Assembly: GCF_008389435.1 (NCBI RefSeq) | Contig: NZ_VUYS01000012.1 | Coordinates: 1 to 64,000 of the forward strand | Source: Candidatus Nitrosocosmicus agrestis | GTDB taxonomy: Archaea > Thermoproteota > Nitrososphaeria > Nitrososphaerales > Nitrososphaeraceae | Direction: 5' to 3' | DNA length: 64,000 nt | In this document: piece by piece, positions 29,533-39,461 of the stretch | How positions within the stretch are numbered: the stretch's first letter is position 1 | How the letters are laid out: each line of letters opens with the position of its first letter | Notes under the pieces: model-generated | The model's input: only the letters and a program-made list of their open reading frames with translations | Told to the model about the DNA's origin: nothing | Database searches by the model: none | Position numbers and translations under genes: made by a program

Positions 29533-30153
29533 CTACAAGCCATTTGCAAAAGCATATTTTTTCGGAATGTTAGCAGGAGGTTCACCGTAAATAAGTGCTA
29601 TTTCGTCATGTGGATGAAAAACAATGTCTCTATAATTAGTACCATTTCTCTGCATATTTCCATTAATATAAACACTCAAACCGGTATTATCAGTAATTGT
29701 ATTGTTAAATAATTGTACAAGAGCATATTTCTGTTTCCATATATCAAGAAACTGACCGAGTGTAAAGTTCCTTTCTTCGGGAGATTCAATATGAATTATA
29801 CCTGATTGATCATGAGTATGTAACCAGTAAAAACAATTATCTGTAATCCCAATTAAAGCAGGAACCGTATAAGCATTAGCATTTACAAAAATGTCAAGAT
29901 GAGCGTGAATATGGAATCCAAATTGCTCCATTGCACCACACTCAATATTATCTATTATTGGTGAATTTGCTGCATTTATAGGAGAATAATAATTTGGTAA
30001 TGAAATCAAATAGATGATAACAACAATAAACAGACAAGACCGAACTGAGCAGACAAGTCTTTTACTGTTACGATGACCTCTAAAAGTATTTTTATTGTCT
30101 TTTCGAATACGGCGAAATTTAAAGTATTTTTCATACCTTTGTTTGATATTCAT
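29533..30153 (-). CDS. Secreted/anchored His-rich conserved protein of the CopD operon
   Basis: A 206-residue protein with a basic N-terminus and a TM anchor (LFIVVIIYLISLPNYYSPI). The outer domain has a dense set of histidines: 'FGFHIHAHLDIFVNA', 'CFYWLHTHDQSGIIHIESPE', and two Cys (IECGAM, DNCFYW). The spacing suits a metal site. It lies 43 bp after the CopD gene on the same strand, so a copper-binding role is likely by context. I recognise the HIHAHL / WLHTHD pattern as recurrent in such clusters but cannot name a family. Confidence 0.72.
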   Translation of the reverse strand: MNIKQRYEKYFKFRRIRKDNKNTFRGHRNSKRLVCSVRSCLFIVVIIYLISLPNYYSPINAANSPIIDNIECGAMEQFGFHIHAHLDIFVNANAYTVPALIGITDNCFYWLHTHDQSGIIHIESPEERNFTLGQFLDIWKQKYALVQLFNNTITDNTGLSVYINGNMQRNGTNYRDIVFHPHDEIALIYGEPPANIPKKYAFANGL

Positions 30154-30196
30154 TTTATTCTCTCACTGCACAATATAGTATATTCCAATAATCTCA

Positions 30197-31846
30197 CTAC
30201 TCTTTACTTTGTCTCTTTTTGCTTTGCATTGTGCCCGCATTACTATTTGTTGATAGAATGTTTAATTCTTTTATTTGCTTGTGGTTCTTTTTAAAACTAA
30301 CTATACCTATGATCAGAATAATTATTGATATACCGATAACAAGATAAAGAAAGAGAATATTAGATGAAAAGACATTATGAGTATCAACTACATTTCCATT
30401 TCCGACACTACTAGAATTCATTCCATCCATTCCGCCCATACCTTGCATATCTTGATCCATGGCTTCTAATGCAGGTGGCGATGTTACGGATAGAAAAGAT
30501 GCAGCAACAAGTACGAAAATCCCCAATATTGATTCTATTTTTAAAGACTTGTTGATTCGTTTAAAGAAGAAGGATTCGTCGTTTTTATTTTTGTTTATGA
30601 TATTGTTAACATTTTTATTAATTAATTTACTATCTGTTGGTTCCGCCATTGCCCTTGTAACACCACTGTGGTTCGCAAGAACTGCTTGTTTTGCATAATT
30701 GTAAATATGAATTTGGTTGTACCTGCCAATAAATATCATTGGAAAAGCCAAGGCAATTTTTACTATAAGAATTTGACCATATACAGTAAAAACGACCGAT
30801 GTTAAACTCTGTATGTGAGTATATCCTAAGTATAATCCTGTTATGCCTATCACGGTAATGGCAGTAATGGCGATATATGAAAAATACATAAGTGCTCTAG
30901 TAGAGTGCACCAAAATAGCATTTTCTGAGACATTAGATGATTTTTCAGAATTTGTTTTGTAATCAGACTTGTCATTTAAACCAAGAGATTGTCTTAAAAA
31001 AATTGTAGAAATGTAGAATAATCCTCCAATCCAAATAGATACAGCCATAAAGTGAATCCAATCCATAGAAACATCTATATTAGAAAATGACGGTAACGAG
31101 TTACTATGACTTACCATGCTATTAGAGAACAAGTTTATGGATCCCAAAATTAGAACAGATATTAAAAGAATCCTATCTATCTTTGTATAACCGTTAGAAT
31201 TTAAACCATCAAATTTTTTGTTATATGACTTTAGTTTCTTCTTTCTATTTCTCAATATGAAATAGTAAAAGATTATTACACCCAGTATAACTGATGAAGA
31301 AAGAATTCTAAGTAGCCAAACTTGGCCCACAGATGTAGAATACAATATGGAAAATGCTGATAATATATCAAGGTCCAAATTTTGTGCCAATTCATAAGAT
31401 TGAAGCAACATGGCTCCTGTGGAAAATGCAATAATAAAAATACAGCAAACCAATACCAAGATTATGAATCTTTTTGAAATTTTGATACCAGATACAAATA
31501 TAGATATTCCATCTTCTTGCTGAATATTTTTATTTTGTAAATAAAGCGTTCTTTTTAGGATAAAGTGATTGAAAATTAATCCAAGTATAGCCACTTGGGA
31601 AATGATTAAACCAGCCTTTAAGATGGCATCAAAATTAGAAGTTACCGATTCACTAGATGTCTCTGACATTGTCATTGTTGACATTGATGAAGATGTAGAC
31701 GAATCATCAAAAGATTCCTGAGCAAACGACATAAAAGAATCTTGTTGTTGAGGTATTGTAATTAATAGAGTAATTATTAGAGAAGAGAAGAAAAAAATGC
31801 TTCTGAAATTTAGTAGCATCATGTTATATCGAGAGTTTGTTTTCAA
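30197..31846 (-). CDS. copD: CopD-family copper transport membrane protein
   Basis: A 549-residue polytopic protein with signal-like N-terminus, a short acidic/Ser-Met outer segment (SSSMSTMTMSETSSES), and about nine TM helices. The CopD domain core is 'DWIHFMAVSIWIGGLFYIST', followed by 'LMYFSYIAITAITVIGITGL' and 'VYGQILIVKIALAFPMIFIG'. Near the C-terminus a Met-rich outer loop (MDQDMQGMGGMDGMN) offers copper ligands. CopD moves copper inward in partnership with periplasmic CopC; ammonia-oxidising archaea need much copper. The CopC gene is divergent and broken (32710-33479). Confidence 0.88.
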   Translation of the reverse strand: MKTNSRYNMMLLNFRSIFFFSSLIITLLITIPQQQDSFMSFAQESFDDSSTSSSMSTMTMSETSSESVTSNFDAILKAGLIISQVAILGLIFNHFILKRTLYLQNKNIQQEDGISIFVSGIKISKRFIILVLVCCIFIIAFSTGAMLLQSYELAQNLDLDILSAFSILYSTSVGQVWLLRILSSSVILGVIIFYYFILRNRKKKLKSYNKKFDGLNSNGYTKIDRILLISVLILGSINLFSNSMVSHSNSLPSFSNIDVSMDWIHFMAVSIWIGGLFYISTIFLRQSLGLNDKSDYKTNSEKSSNVSENAILVHSTRALMYFSYIAITAITVIGITGLYLGYTHIQSLTSVVFTVYGQILIVKIALAFPMIFIGRYNQIHIYNYAKQAVLANHSGVTRAMAEPTDSKLINKNVNNIINKNKNDESFFFKRINKSLKIESILGIFVLVAASFLSVTSPPALEAMDQDMQGMGGMDGMNSSSVGNGNVVDTHNVFSSNILFLYLVIGISIIILIIGIVSFKKNHKQIKELNILSTNSNAGTMQSKKRQSKE

Positions 31847-31894
31847 TTACTGACTTGAAAAAAGATAAAATTGATTGAGGTACATATGGATAGA

Positions 31895-32518
31895 TTAAAC
31901 AGTTTTATTTAGTTCCTGAGCTAATTCATATTGCGAGATGTATGGTTCAGGGAATCCAATTCTATCTTCAGGACATCCAAATCCTCCTGCTATCGCTTTT
32001 CTCTCTACTCCTTGAGAGATTTGTACGGTAGAGTTATCCGATACTGATCCTGCCTCACCTCCAGGACTGCAGGAAAATGTAACATCAAAATTTGTCCCAT
32101 TAATGTCACCAAAAATTCTATAATTATATGTAGTTGGTATAGTAGGATAGAATGGCTCTGATTCATAGCTTCCTAGTTCGCCAAATGCAGGTTCCAAATC
32201 AGATGTCATATTCTTATTTCCCGCAGAAATTTCTACCTTTAAAGAGTTTTCTAATCCAGTTACTGGCTGCGTACCATTTGCTCTAGAATCAGTTGGATTA
32301 GATGGATCTGGATACATTGCTCTAAAATCAACACCAGTTTTATCATCAACCTGCGCAGGCTCATTTAAGGAACCAATAACAAACAAATAATCTTTACCTC
32401 CTATGTTGTACAAGGCTTTTTGGTGAGCGTAGGATGTTTGCAATATCTGTAATACCGGCGATAACATCATTGACGCAACTACTACTACTCCAATAGACAG
32501 AAAAATGTATTTTTTCAT
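31895..32518 (-). CDS. Secreted protein, paralogue of 24378-25001, first gene of the CopD operon
   Basis: A 207-residue exported protein starting MKKYIFLSIGVVVVAS. The frame is open 51 codons further upstream, but a TATA-like ATATTTAA at 32541-32548 lies 23-30 bp before this ATG, which favours it. The mature end is AHQKALYNIGGKDY. Shared blocks with 24378-25001 include 'NGTQPVTGLENSLKV', 'EPAFGELGSYES' and 'RIGFPEPYISQYELA'. Followed after 48 bp by CopD. Likely an extracellular copper-cluster accessory protein. Confidence 0.78.
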   Translation of the reverse strand: MKKYIFLSIGVVVVASMMLSPVLQILQTSYAHQKALYNIGGKDYLFVIGSLNEPAQVDDKTGVDFRAMYPDPSNPTDSRANGTQPVTGLENSLKVEISAGNKNMTSDLEPAFGELGSYESEPFYPTIPTTYNYRIFGDINGTNFDVTFSCSPGGEAGSVSDNSTVQISQGVERKAIAGGFGCPEDRIGFPEPYISQYELAQELNKTV

Positions 32519-32540
32519 CAGTATTCTGGTGTGTAGGTCA

Positions 32541-32548
32541 ATATTTAA
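32541..32548 (-). promoter_or_regulatory. TATA box of the CopD operon
   Basis: ATATTTAA on the + strand (TTAAATAT read toward the gene), 23-30 bp before the ATG at 32518. This spacing fits an archaeal promoter with a leaderless transcript and settles the start of the first gene. Confidence 0.5.
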
Positions 32549-32709
32549 GGAATATTGTACAACTATCGAAGAGTGTGTTATGCCTATTATCGTCAAACTA
32601 AATGTCTTTTTATTTATAAAGGTAACATTAAACATGGACTCACAAAGAGATTGATTCGAGTTTTGTACCAATAGGAATTATTATTTGTAATTGTATATAA
32701 TTATCCAAT

Positions 32710-33479
32710 ATGAAATCATTTGCAACCATAGTATCAATATTTCTTATTTTTATGGCGGCTACTATCAGCGGCTACCAATCATTACCTGTATATGGTCATG
32801 CAAATCCTGCATCCTATATACCTAAGCCAAATCAAAAGTTTACAACTGTTCAATCCATTCCAGATAAACTATCAATTGTTTTTACTCAATTACCTGAAGT
32901 CAAGGCAAGTAACATAAAAGTAGTAGATCAAAATGGCCTCAGAGTGGATAAAAAGATCTGTCAATATCAGAAGCTGACAACAAATTGTCTGTATCTTTGG
33001 ACAAATCAAGGATGAAAGACGGAATTTACACGGTAAACTGGTTAGCTTTATCAAAAGAAGATGGCCACGTTACCAAAGGATCCTATGTATTTACTGTACA
33101 GACTGCAAATGCAAATACGAATACACAGACAATAAATGCAACAAATCATCCAACATTAAAGCAGTTTAGCTTTATTAAGGACAATGCAAATCTGACACTA
33201 TCAATATCACCATTTAAGACAGGCCATAACACTTTTAACTTTGCCATAAATGATATGTCAGGGAATCCAATTACCAATATCAAGAATGTATATTTAACGC
33301 TTAACAATCCTGGTAAAAGCATTGGTCCGATCAGTGAAACGATGGAAAAAATCTCTGATGGGAAGTTTGGTTTGGATGGAGATTTCCTAAGTCAAAATGG
33401 CGAATGGAATATCAAGATCATGCTACAAAGAATTGGTCAATATGATATTAACCAGGAGGTCAAGATGGAAATCAAATAA
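32710..33479 (+). pseudogene. copC: CopC-YtkA-like copper-binding protein, broken by one frameshift
   Basis: The N-terminal frame (32710-33015) has a signal peptide, then a mature start at His ('VYGHANPASYIPKPNQ') and 'PDKLSIVFTQLPEVKASNIK', as in CopC. After an A5 run (32950-32954) the frame must change by one base; the other frame continues 'DLSISEADNKLSVSLDKSRM', 'YTVNWLALSKEDGHVTKGSY' (second copper His/Asp region) and then a YtkA-like domain ending 'FLSQNGEWNIKIML'. One extra A would restore about 256 residues. It may be a true pseudogene, a sequencing error in the A-run, or programmed slippage. Divergent from the CopD operon. Confidence 0.88.
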
Positions 33480-33803
33480 TCCGATTATTGATATATTTTA
33501 TGACTCAGACTTTATCAATTTTTTTAATATTTCTTTACTAACACTTTTGGATCTCTTTTGATTTCGTTTCCAAAATTCTGATTTGCAAGAATCCTTTACA
33601 TTTAAAAACAATATGTTTATCGCAAAAATCAACGTACAGAACAGCACAAATCAAATCGATAAAATCAAGAGCATGTATATCCGCAGGATTATTTTACAGG
33701 CAAAAAGGATATTTACAGAAAAGAAGGATGAATTTAGCAAGCAGGTAAATACCAATCCTATAAATTAAAGTAATTTAGAAACAAGAATGATGCAAAATAT
33801 ATA

Positions 33804-34391
33804 TCAGACCTGTTGCACTAATTCACGCGACCTTCGGTTCATTTTGGATATTATAAGCGACATCGAATGAATTATTCCTGTCAAGCCCTCCAAAAAAAGT
33901 CTCTTTGTCAAGTCTTCATGAAACATGACCTTGTATACATTAATTGATGGATAAGACTTGATCATTGATATATTCATTGGGTATATAATGCTCTCTAATT
34001 CGCTATATTCAATATCAAAATTTTCTTCTTTTATTTTACTTTCCGTCTGGTTGTCAAGTTCAAAAGTAGTCCTTATGATAAAACCATCATCCAAATCCTT
34101 TTGATATTCTAAAAACAAAGGTGTAGATGAACCAGACGAATATGGTAGCTGAGGTGTAATCTGTGCCTGATATTCTATTCCTTCAATCTTATTATCTTTT
34201 GTGCTATCTTTAGTTTCATATCCCCACTTCCTTAACCAGCTAACTATCTCTTGAAATTGATGTTCTTTGGATTTGGTTAAGTTAGACTCAGTATTATTTT
34301 TAACTTTATTTTTATCAAGTATTGAATCTTTCTGTGTATTACTGCTAGATATAGAATTCGTCATAGTTTCAGTTTTGTTTGATTCCGACAT
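33804..34391 (-). CDS. Hypothetical cytoplasmic protein (DUF2299-like layout)
   Basis: About 195 residues from ATG 34391. An upstream ATG (34418) keeps the frame open but overlaps a TATA-like TTTAAATA (34420-34427), which lies 29-36 bp before the chosen start and supports it. The first ~45 residues are Ser/Asn/Lys-rich and disordered. The rest begins 'FQEIVSWLRKWGYETKDS', followed by strands and helices, recalling DUF2299/secretion-chaperone-like folds. That resemblance is weak. No neighbours on the same strand. Confidence 0.55.
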   Translation of the reverse strand: MSESNKTETMTNSISSSNTQKDSILDKNKVKNNTESNLTKSKEHQFQEIVSWLRKWGYETKDSTKDNKIEGIEYQAQITPQLPYSSGSSTPLFLEYQKDLDDGFIIRTTFELDNQTESKIKEENFDIEYSELESIIYPMNISMIKSYPSINVYKVMFHEDLTKRLFLEGLTGIIHSMSLIISKMNRRSRELVQQV

Positions 34392-34666
34392 ATTTCCGTC
34401 CTTAAGTAAATTATGCAATTATTTAAATACTGATTCTAATCTCATAAACAAGAATAACTCTTAACTGTAAGTATTAATAATAATAGTAATAATAGTTTAT
34501 CCTTTAACTACCAATTTACAGGCAAAGTATATAGTCATTCTAGACAGATTCAATACTTTTTGATTCAGCCTCTCTTCGCACCCATTTTACTTCTAACTTA
34601 TTTATTTCGACGCAAATGACATATATGTATCCTTTGTTGGTTAAGTAATGTACTGCTGTCAAGAAT

Positions 34667-34840
34667 GGCTCTGTTCAGTTAACGCATTTTAACTCCTTGT
34701 TATGATAGTCGACAAAGAGATTTAACTAGTTACTTACATGTTTCATCTTACAATTTCATTCTACATGGAAAGTAGTCATCAAAGCATTCGGTTCTATCCT
34801 TGATATACTGCATCTTTCTTTCAATCAGACTATTCTCTAG
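34667..34840 (-). mobile_element. Solo right end of an IS6-like element
   Basis: GGCTCTGTTCAGTTAA (34667-34682) matches the family terminus. Beyond it, read on the minus strand, are the last codons of the transposase: 'MQYIKDRTECFDDYFPCRM' with a stop shortly after, as in the copies at 19281 and 42477. The 5' three quarters are missing. Confidence 0.8.
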
Positions 34841-35746
34841 AGAGGAATGAAGATAAATTATTTTTGATGGGTGGACAGAGAAAAGGAAGAGAATAAGTAA
34901 AGAAATAGCCATATGTTTTATTGAGAATAATTATTGATGTGTATAGAATATAGAGCTAAGATATGAGGTAAGTTTTTGAAGAATATCTTGGTCTTTGGAA
35001 TTATTTAAATAGAATTATTATTATTCATTAGCTTAATACCATAACAATTACTTTTATTATGATAGATTATAATATACACATAGCGCCAAAATGATCACCC
35101 AATATTAAGGGAATATACAATTGTGTGAATTTGAAAATTTATGAATTTGACATTTTATATAAAATACTACATTTTAAAATCCTACAAGACTATTAAAAAT
35201 GGGCAGTGGTTAAATATTATGTTGATTACAAATTCCTATCATATCTGAAAGTCTTTAATTCAACACAGTTAAGGGCATATCAAATATGGTATAAAAGAAA
35301 GAAGTTGTATCATCACTGTGGTTAAAATTAGGCTAATTATAAACAATTCTATATGTCATGTTCTTCTAGAGTAATAAATTGACTATGGCAGAAACCTTAT
35401 AATTAAACGATATTGGACATACACCGTTAAATGGAGTCTTATTCAGGCGATATAACAAATAACTATGAAGAAAACAATAATAATGACAGAGTAGTTTAAA
35501 GATATTCTCTTCTTCAGAACATTGCGTTATTGTTCGGAAATTGTGATGAACACTGAAATTCATGGTCATAAGGACAATTATACAGACCCTCATAGACAGA
35601 CATGAAAAGAGGGCTTTGAAAAATTATAAGACAATAGATAAAGATTTTGGATTTGTTGATGATGAGTTATTACTTTACTTTCAGAGTTTTATACATATAT
35701 CAATACAAATTATGAATAATAATCAAACTAACCATATTTTGAATAT
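34841..35746. other. Intergenic, no gene seen
   Basis: 900 bp of AT-rich DNA. Two opposing frames (35366-35593 minus, 35562-35750 plus) are open but not protein-like. No repeat recognised. Confidence 0.4.
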
Positions 35747-36055
35747 CTAACTTTTAAAAAAATTGATATTATTAATTAATTCAGACATTTGATTTTGTTG
35801 TCCATGAATGATATTGATACTAATATTTTCCTTCTTATCTAATTTTCTTTGTCTATATTTTTTTTTCAAGCGTTTATTTCTTGGACGTGTACGTAGTTTA
35901 CTTCCACAACAAGGACAATGTGACCCTATGTCCCAATTTATATACAACTCACAAACTTGACATCTTTTTTGACCGTCCGCATATCGGCTATTATAAGTTA
36001 CACCCAAGGTATTGGCCTGATGTCTAATACAGATCCCTCTACATGAGGCAGTCAA
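35747..36055 (-). CDS. Small basic zinc-ribbon protein (intact member of a local family)
   Basis: A 102-residue protein from a TTG start. The zinc ligands are C-x3-C (SCRGICIRHQ), C-x2-C (RCQVCELYI) and C-x-C-C (HCPCCGSKL), followed by a very basic tail (RTRPRNKRLKKKYRQRK). Three decayed relatives lie at 44584-44796, 47100-47312 and 47321-47545, with the same Cys order and the same basic 'LRKR' tail. The shape suggests nucleic-acid binding. Such proteins are common in Nitrososphaerota with no assigned function. Confidence 0.75.
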   Translation of the reverse strand: MTASCRGICIRHQANTLGVTYNSRYADGQKRCQVCELYINWDIGSHCPCCGSKLRTRPRNKRLKKKYRQRKLDKKENISINIIHGQQNQMSELINNINFFKS

Positions 36056-37353
36056 GTGACTAATTTTATGACGAATCTATATTAAAAAGAAAAGGTGATT
36101 TTAAATATTGAGAATTATTGAATTGATATTTATGTGGATGGTCATTGATCCATTTTTATCTATACCTTGACGCTTTTTCTTCTAACATCTATCCCTCAAA
36201 ACACCAATTTTATACTTCATTATTTCATGGTAGTAAACCTCATCTACATCAGAGATAATAAGGACAATTGTGAATTTTATTTCGTTAATGCATAGTATCG
36301 ACTGTAATTTGTTGCTCTAATTTTAGAGTACAAATATTCTAGTACCTAAACGTAATCAAGCCTTTCGAGTATCTTATTTTATTGAGAATTCTTTAAATCT
36401 TTTGAGATTAAATTGGAAAGATTGAGGAAATTATTTGACGGCTTTATTTCCACTTTATATCATAAAATTATTATTTCATGGCATTAAAATTAAAGATAGG
36501 GTTTATGATATAATATTATTTTATTTTTAGGTTATTGAATGGTTAATCTCACCAGAATTCAAAATTATCTTTAATAACAAAGTAGTAAAGGCATTAATAA
36601 AGGTCTCAAGAGCCTCTCATGCTTTTGTATCTTTGTTTGTGCAAAAGAATGGTAAGACAGAATTGAGTGCTGTCAACAAGATTTTTTTTACAATTGTCAG
36701 GATATTCCTTTTAATGTGGTACAAGATTACCAAGACAATTATTCATTCTCTGTACTATGATTAAATACTTATCACATGAATGTAACCTTTACTACTTTCT
36801 CTTTCTTTTTCTTTGGTTTGTCGTTCTTAATGATCTCCTTGAGATGACTGACTGATTTTCAAGTCAAGGATCAGACCAGATTCATTCCTCCATCTGTCCG
36901 CACAGACTGGGATCTTATGATAGTAATGAATTGACCTATCTTTGTCAACGAGAGAATTATACTTATTCTTGACCTAGATTATCATTTTTTAGTCTGAGAA
37001 TAGATTTTCTTGTACTTTTTGCATCTATAACCATCTCATGTGTCGTGAATCAATACCATATTGTTCTACATTAACTAATGGAGACAGGTTCAAGACGACT
37101 ATGAATATGCTCAAAGCCTTGATTAGAAGGGTTAAGTGGACAGATGAAGGGTATGATATAAATACTGTGTACATCGCTATTAAAGCCTTTTAAAATCCTC
37201 TAAAAACATATCCAGAAAAAAATGGCCCTAGATATCGTTGACTTTTACACTATACGTAGGTCAATAATTGACGAAAGGAAAGATACAAATTTATGATTCT
37301 CAATCTAGAAAATTTTCAATTCATTTATATTTTTAAATTCTCCGATATCATCA
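36056..37353. other. Intergenic with a dispersed repeat shared with 51525-51917
   Basis: No intact gene. A stop-to-stop + frame from about 36533 to 36765 ('KVVKALIKVSRASHAFVSLF') lacks an ATG. The segment 36615-36983 shares three blocks with 51525-51917. An inverted repeat TGATCtCCTTGA / TCAAGGATCA lies at 36831-36842 and 36864-36873. Confidence 0.5.
36615..36983. repeat. Dispersed degenerate repeat, copy 1
   Basis: Three ordered blocks match 51525-51917: TCTCATGCTTTTGTAT (36615-36630, exact), ATACTTATCACATGAATGTA... (36765-36793, 27 of 29), and GACCTAGATTATC (36971-36983, 12 of 13). Spacing between the first two differs by about 95 bp between copies. In one frame both encode 'TYHM-x-V-x-FT', so this may be a remnant gene. 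Confidence 0.6.
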
Positions 37354-38466
37354 ATGTATTTTTATTTTAGAGATATCAACATAGCATTAGTAACACTTGT
37401 ATCTGCATTGAGCGTAGCACTGTTGGTGTCATATGCACCAATTAATATTGCTATAGGTCAGTCAAATGATACACAAACACAAAATGGATTAAACGAGACT
37501 GTTGACTATACTGGTTTTCATTCAAATATTGAACAAATAAATGGACATATTGATAAGGCGGTAGATAATAAAATTGCAAACAATCAAAAACTGACTCTGG
37601 CACATACTGAGCATCCGATAGCAGAAGTGCTGAGCTTAATTACAATCCCATTAAACGAATCAAATAGTGAACTAAATCAGACATATTATGAAAATCTCTT
37701 TAACCTTGATAACTTGGCCAAGCAAAACAGTACTATTGCTGACTTTGAGAATCAATCAATTAAATCGCTAGATTTATCTGATAATGTCATTTCAACCGTT
37801 ATTCCTTCAAACATTTTACTCTCCAGCGAACACAATGCAAGCGTAGTAAAAGACTTGTTAAATACCGCCGGCTCTGAGTATGCGGAGGGAGTTGCTGATG
37901 GTAAATTAGTCCAAATAGTGGAGTTCCAAGATGGGTCCTCTTTTATCAATAGAGCATACTTGTTATTTAATGACACACAAAATATTTCAAATGATGCCAA
38001 CAAAATAACATTATTACAAACAGATTTTGCAAACTTGACAGATTCAGTTAACAATCTTAAAGACCCATCGGTAATTGACCAAATGATAGTAAAGATCAAT
38101 TCAGAATTGGGAGGCGAGAACAATCAAGCTAATGGTACATCAACCCAATCTGACGAGCAGCTTACTTCAGGTGATTATATTGCAAAAATCCGTGGTCTAT
38201 TGGATCAAGTGATTTCATCTTACGAAACAAACGATAAGGTAAAGGCCAAAGAACTGGCAACTACCGCCTATTTGGACAACTTTGAGTTTATCGAAGCTCC
38301 AATAGGTAAAGAATTATCAGACAAAGGTGAATCATTGTTAAGGGAAAAACTTAGAGACCAAATAGATTCAAACGCTACACTGTATGAGATAAAACAAAAT
38401 ATTGCAGATATCAACGCAGTACTGGATGATGCAGCAATAGCTTTATCAAATTCAACTGCACAATAA
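37354..38466 (+). CDS. Secreted helical repeat protein
   Basis: A 370-residue exported protein with a signal peptide (LVTLVSALSVALLVSYAP, then IAIGQS). It is almost wholly helical: 'NIEQINGHIDKAVDNKIANN', 'LAHTEHPIAEVLSLITIPL', and C-terminal 'YIAKIRGLLDQVISSYETND' with 'KAKELATTAYLDNFEFIEAP'. The layout recalls the extracellular helical domain found with FTR1-like iron permeases and the plan of 25237-26355, but no permease is attached here. Possibly metal-related; uncertain. Monocistronic. Confidence 0.65.
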   Translation: MYFYFRDINIALVTLVSALSVALLVSYAPINIAIGQSNDTQTQNGLNETVDYTGFHSNIEQINGHIDKAVDNKIANNQKLTLAHTEHPIAEVLSLITIPLNESNSELNQTYYENLFNLDNLAKQNSTIADFENQSIKSLDLSDNVISTVIPSNILLSSEHNASVVKDLLNTAGSEYAEGVADGKLVQIVEFQDGSSFINRAYLLFNDTQNISNDANKITLLQTDFANLTDSVNNLKDPSVIDQMIVKINSELGGENNQANGTSTQSDEQLTSGDYIAKIRGLLDQVISSYETNDKVKAKELATTAYLDNFEFIEAPIGKELSDKGESLLREKLRDQIDSNATLYEIKQNIADINAVLDDAAIALSNSTAQ

Positions 38467-38789
38467 CCATCCAAATTTTTTACCTTACAATCACATTTTG
38501 TTTATTTATTTATTTATTTATTTTGTATAATGGAATAAGCTTGTCTGAAAAATGATGATTAGGATCGCTCTTAATATCTTTTTAGATACCGAATAACCTA
38601 AATTATTGTAATGTAGAATGTGTTGAAATGATTCTGAATATATGATATATATTAATTACTTTAAAGAGTGATACAGCATATAGGATATATTTTTATTGTT
38701 AAGTGGAACGTTGACTAAAACTCGTAATAAACAAAGGTAGTTAAAAACCATTATCATAGTCTTAGTTTGACATACTACCTAACTAATGG
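38467..38789. other. Intergenic with (TTTA)n tract
   Basis: No gene. A short TTTA tandem tract at 38501-38522 just after the preceding stop may contribute to termination. Confidence 0.45.
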
Positions 38790-39326
38790 TCATACAAAGG
38801 GATTAATCATATGAGTATAGATTTTCGCGTCATAATACGTTCGATCGAGTATTAAATTATCAAAACTATCTAAAATCTTTGATGCTATCTGAGGTTGAGC
38901 CAAACCAAAAGTGGTACTTTTTTTACTTTTTATTCTGATTATTATATTGTCGTTTAACAGTCTTTTAATATTCCAAGATGTTGTTGACGATGCCTTATTG
39001 ATATGGATTTTTATTTCTGTGAAACTCTTTTCCTTGTAAACATCATATAAAAACAAGATTATTTGCCTAGTAGTTTTGTTTTTCAAATATCCTATTATTG
39101 AAAAATATTCATCTGGAATCGATGTAGAATAATATCTCGTTATTTTGCCATTTGAACGCCTAAAAGACTTTACAAGATCCTTTTTTTCTAATACATCAAG
39201 AGAGTATGATAAAACTCCATGATTAAATTTTGTGGTTCTTAACAGATCATTGTATCTAATACCTGGAGTGGATAAAATTATTTGATATATTATTGACCTA
39301 AATTCATTTGCCTTGGTTTTATACAT
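38790..39326 (-). CDS. Two-domain winged-helix transcription regulator
   Basis: A 178-residue DNA-binding protein. First HTH: 'GIRYNDLLRTTKFNHGVLSY' with wing 'KKDLVKSFRRSNGKITRYYS'. Second HTH: 'SFTEIKIHINKASSTTSWNI' with wing 'DNIIIRIKSKKSTTFGLAQP'. It is the intact paralogue of the amber-interrupted gene at 23682-24203 and shows the conserved Trp lost there. No sensor domain. The adjacent chelatase-like gene (39462-40655) is on the same strand upstream, 135 bp away. Confidence 0.82.
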   Translation of the reverse strand: MYKTKANEFRSIIYQIILSTPGIRYNDLLRTTKFNHGVLSYSLDVLEKKDLVKSFRRSNGKITRYYSTSIPDEYFSIIGYLKNKTTRQIILFLYDVYKEKSFTEIKIHINKASSTTSWNIKRLLNDNIIIRIKSKKSTTFGLAQPQIASKILDSFDNLILDRTYYDAKIYTHMINPFV

Positions 39327-39461
39327 GTTTATTCATTCAATCTGCTTGTTAGACAATGGTTCAAAGTTCATTAATTCATGATAATAATATCTGTAGAAAA
39401 AAATGTGTGTGTTAGTGTGTTAATTTGTAGAGTAAAAAAGGTTGTTGTCCCTTCCCGATAT

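Noticed and set aside
33583-33768. 61-codon plus frame (TTG start)
   Set aside because: Very Lys/Ile/Asn-rich as expected of AT-rich noncoding DNA; no motif, no promoter.
35562-35750. 62-codon plus frame
   Set aside because: Overlaps an opposing frame; neither shows coding character.
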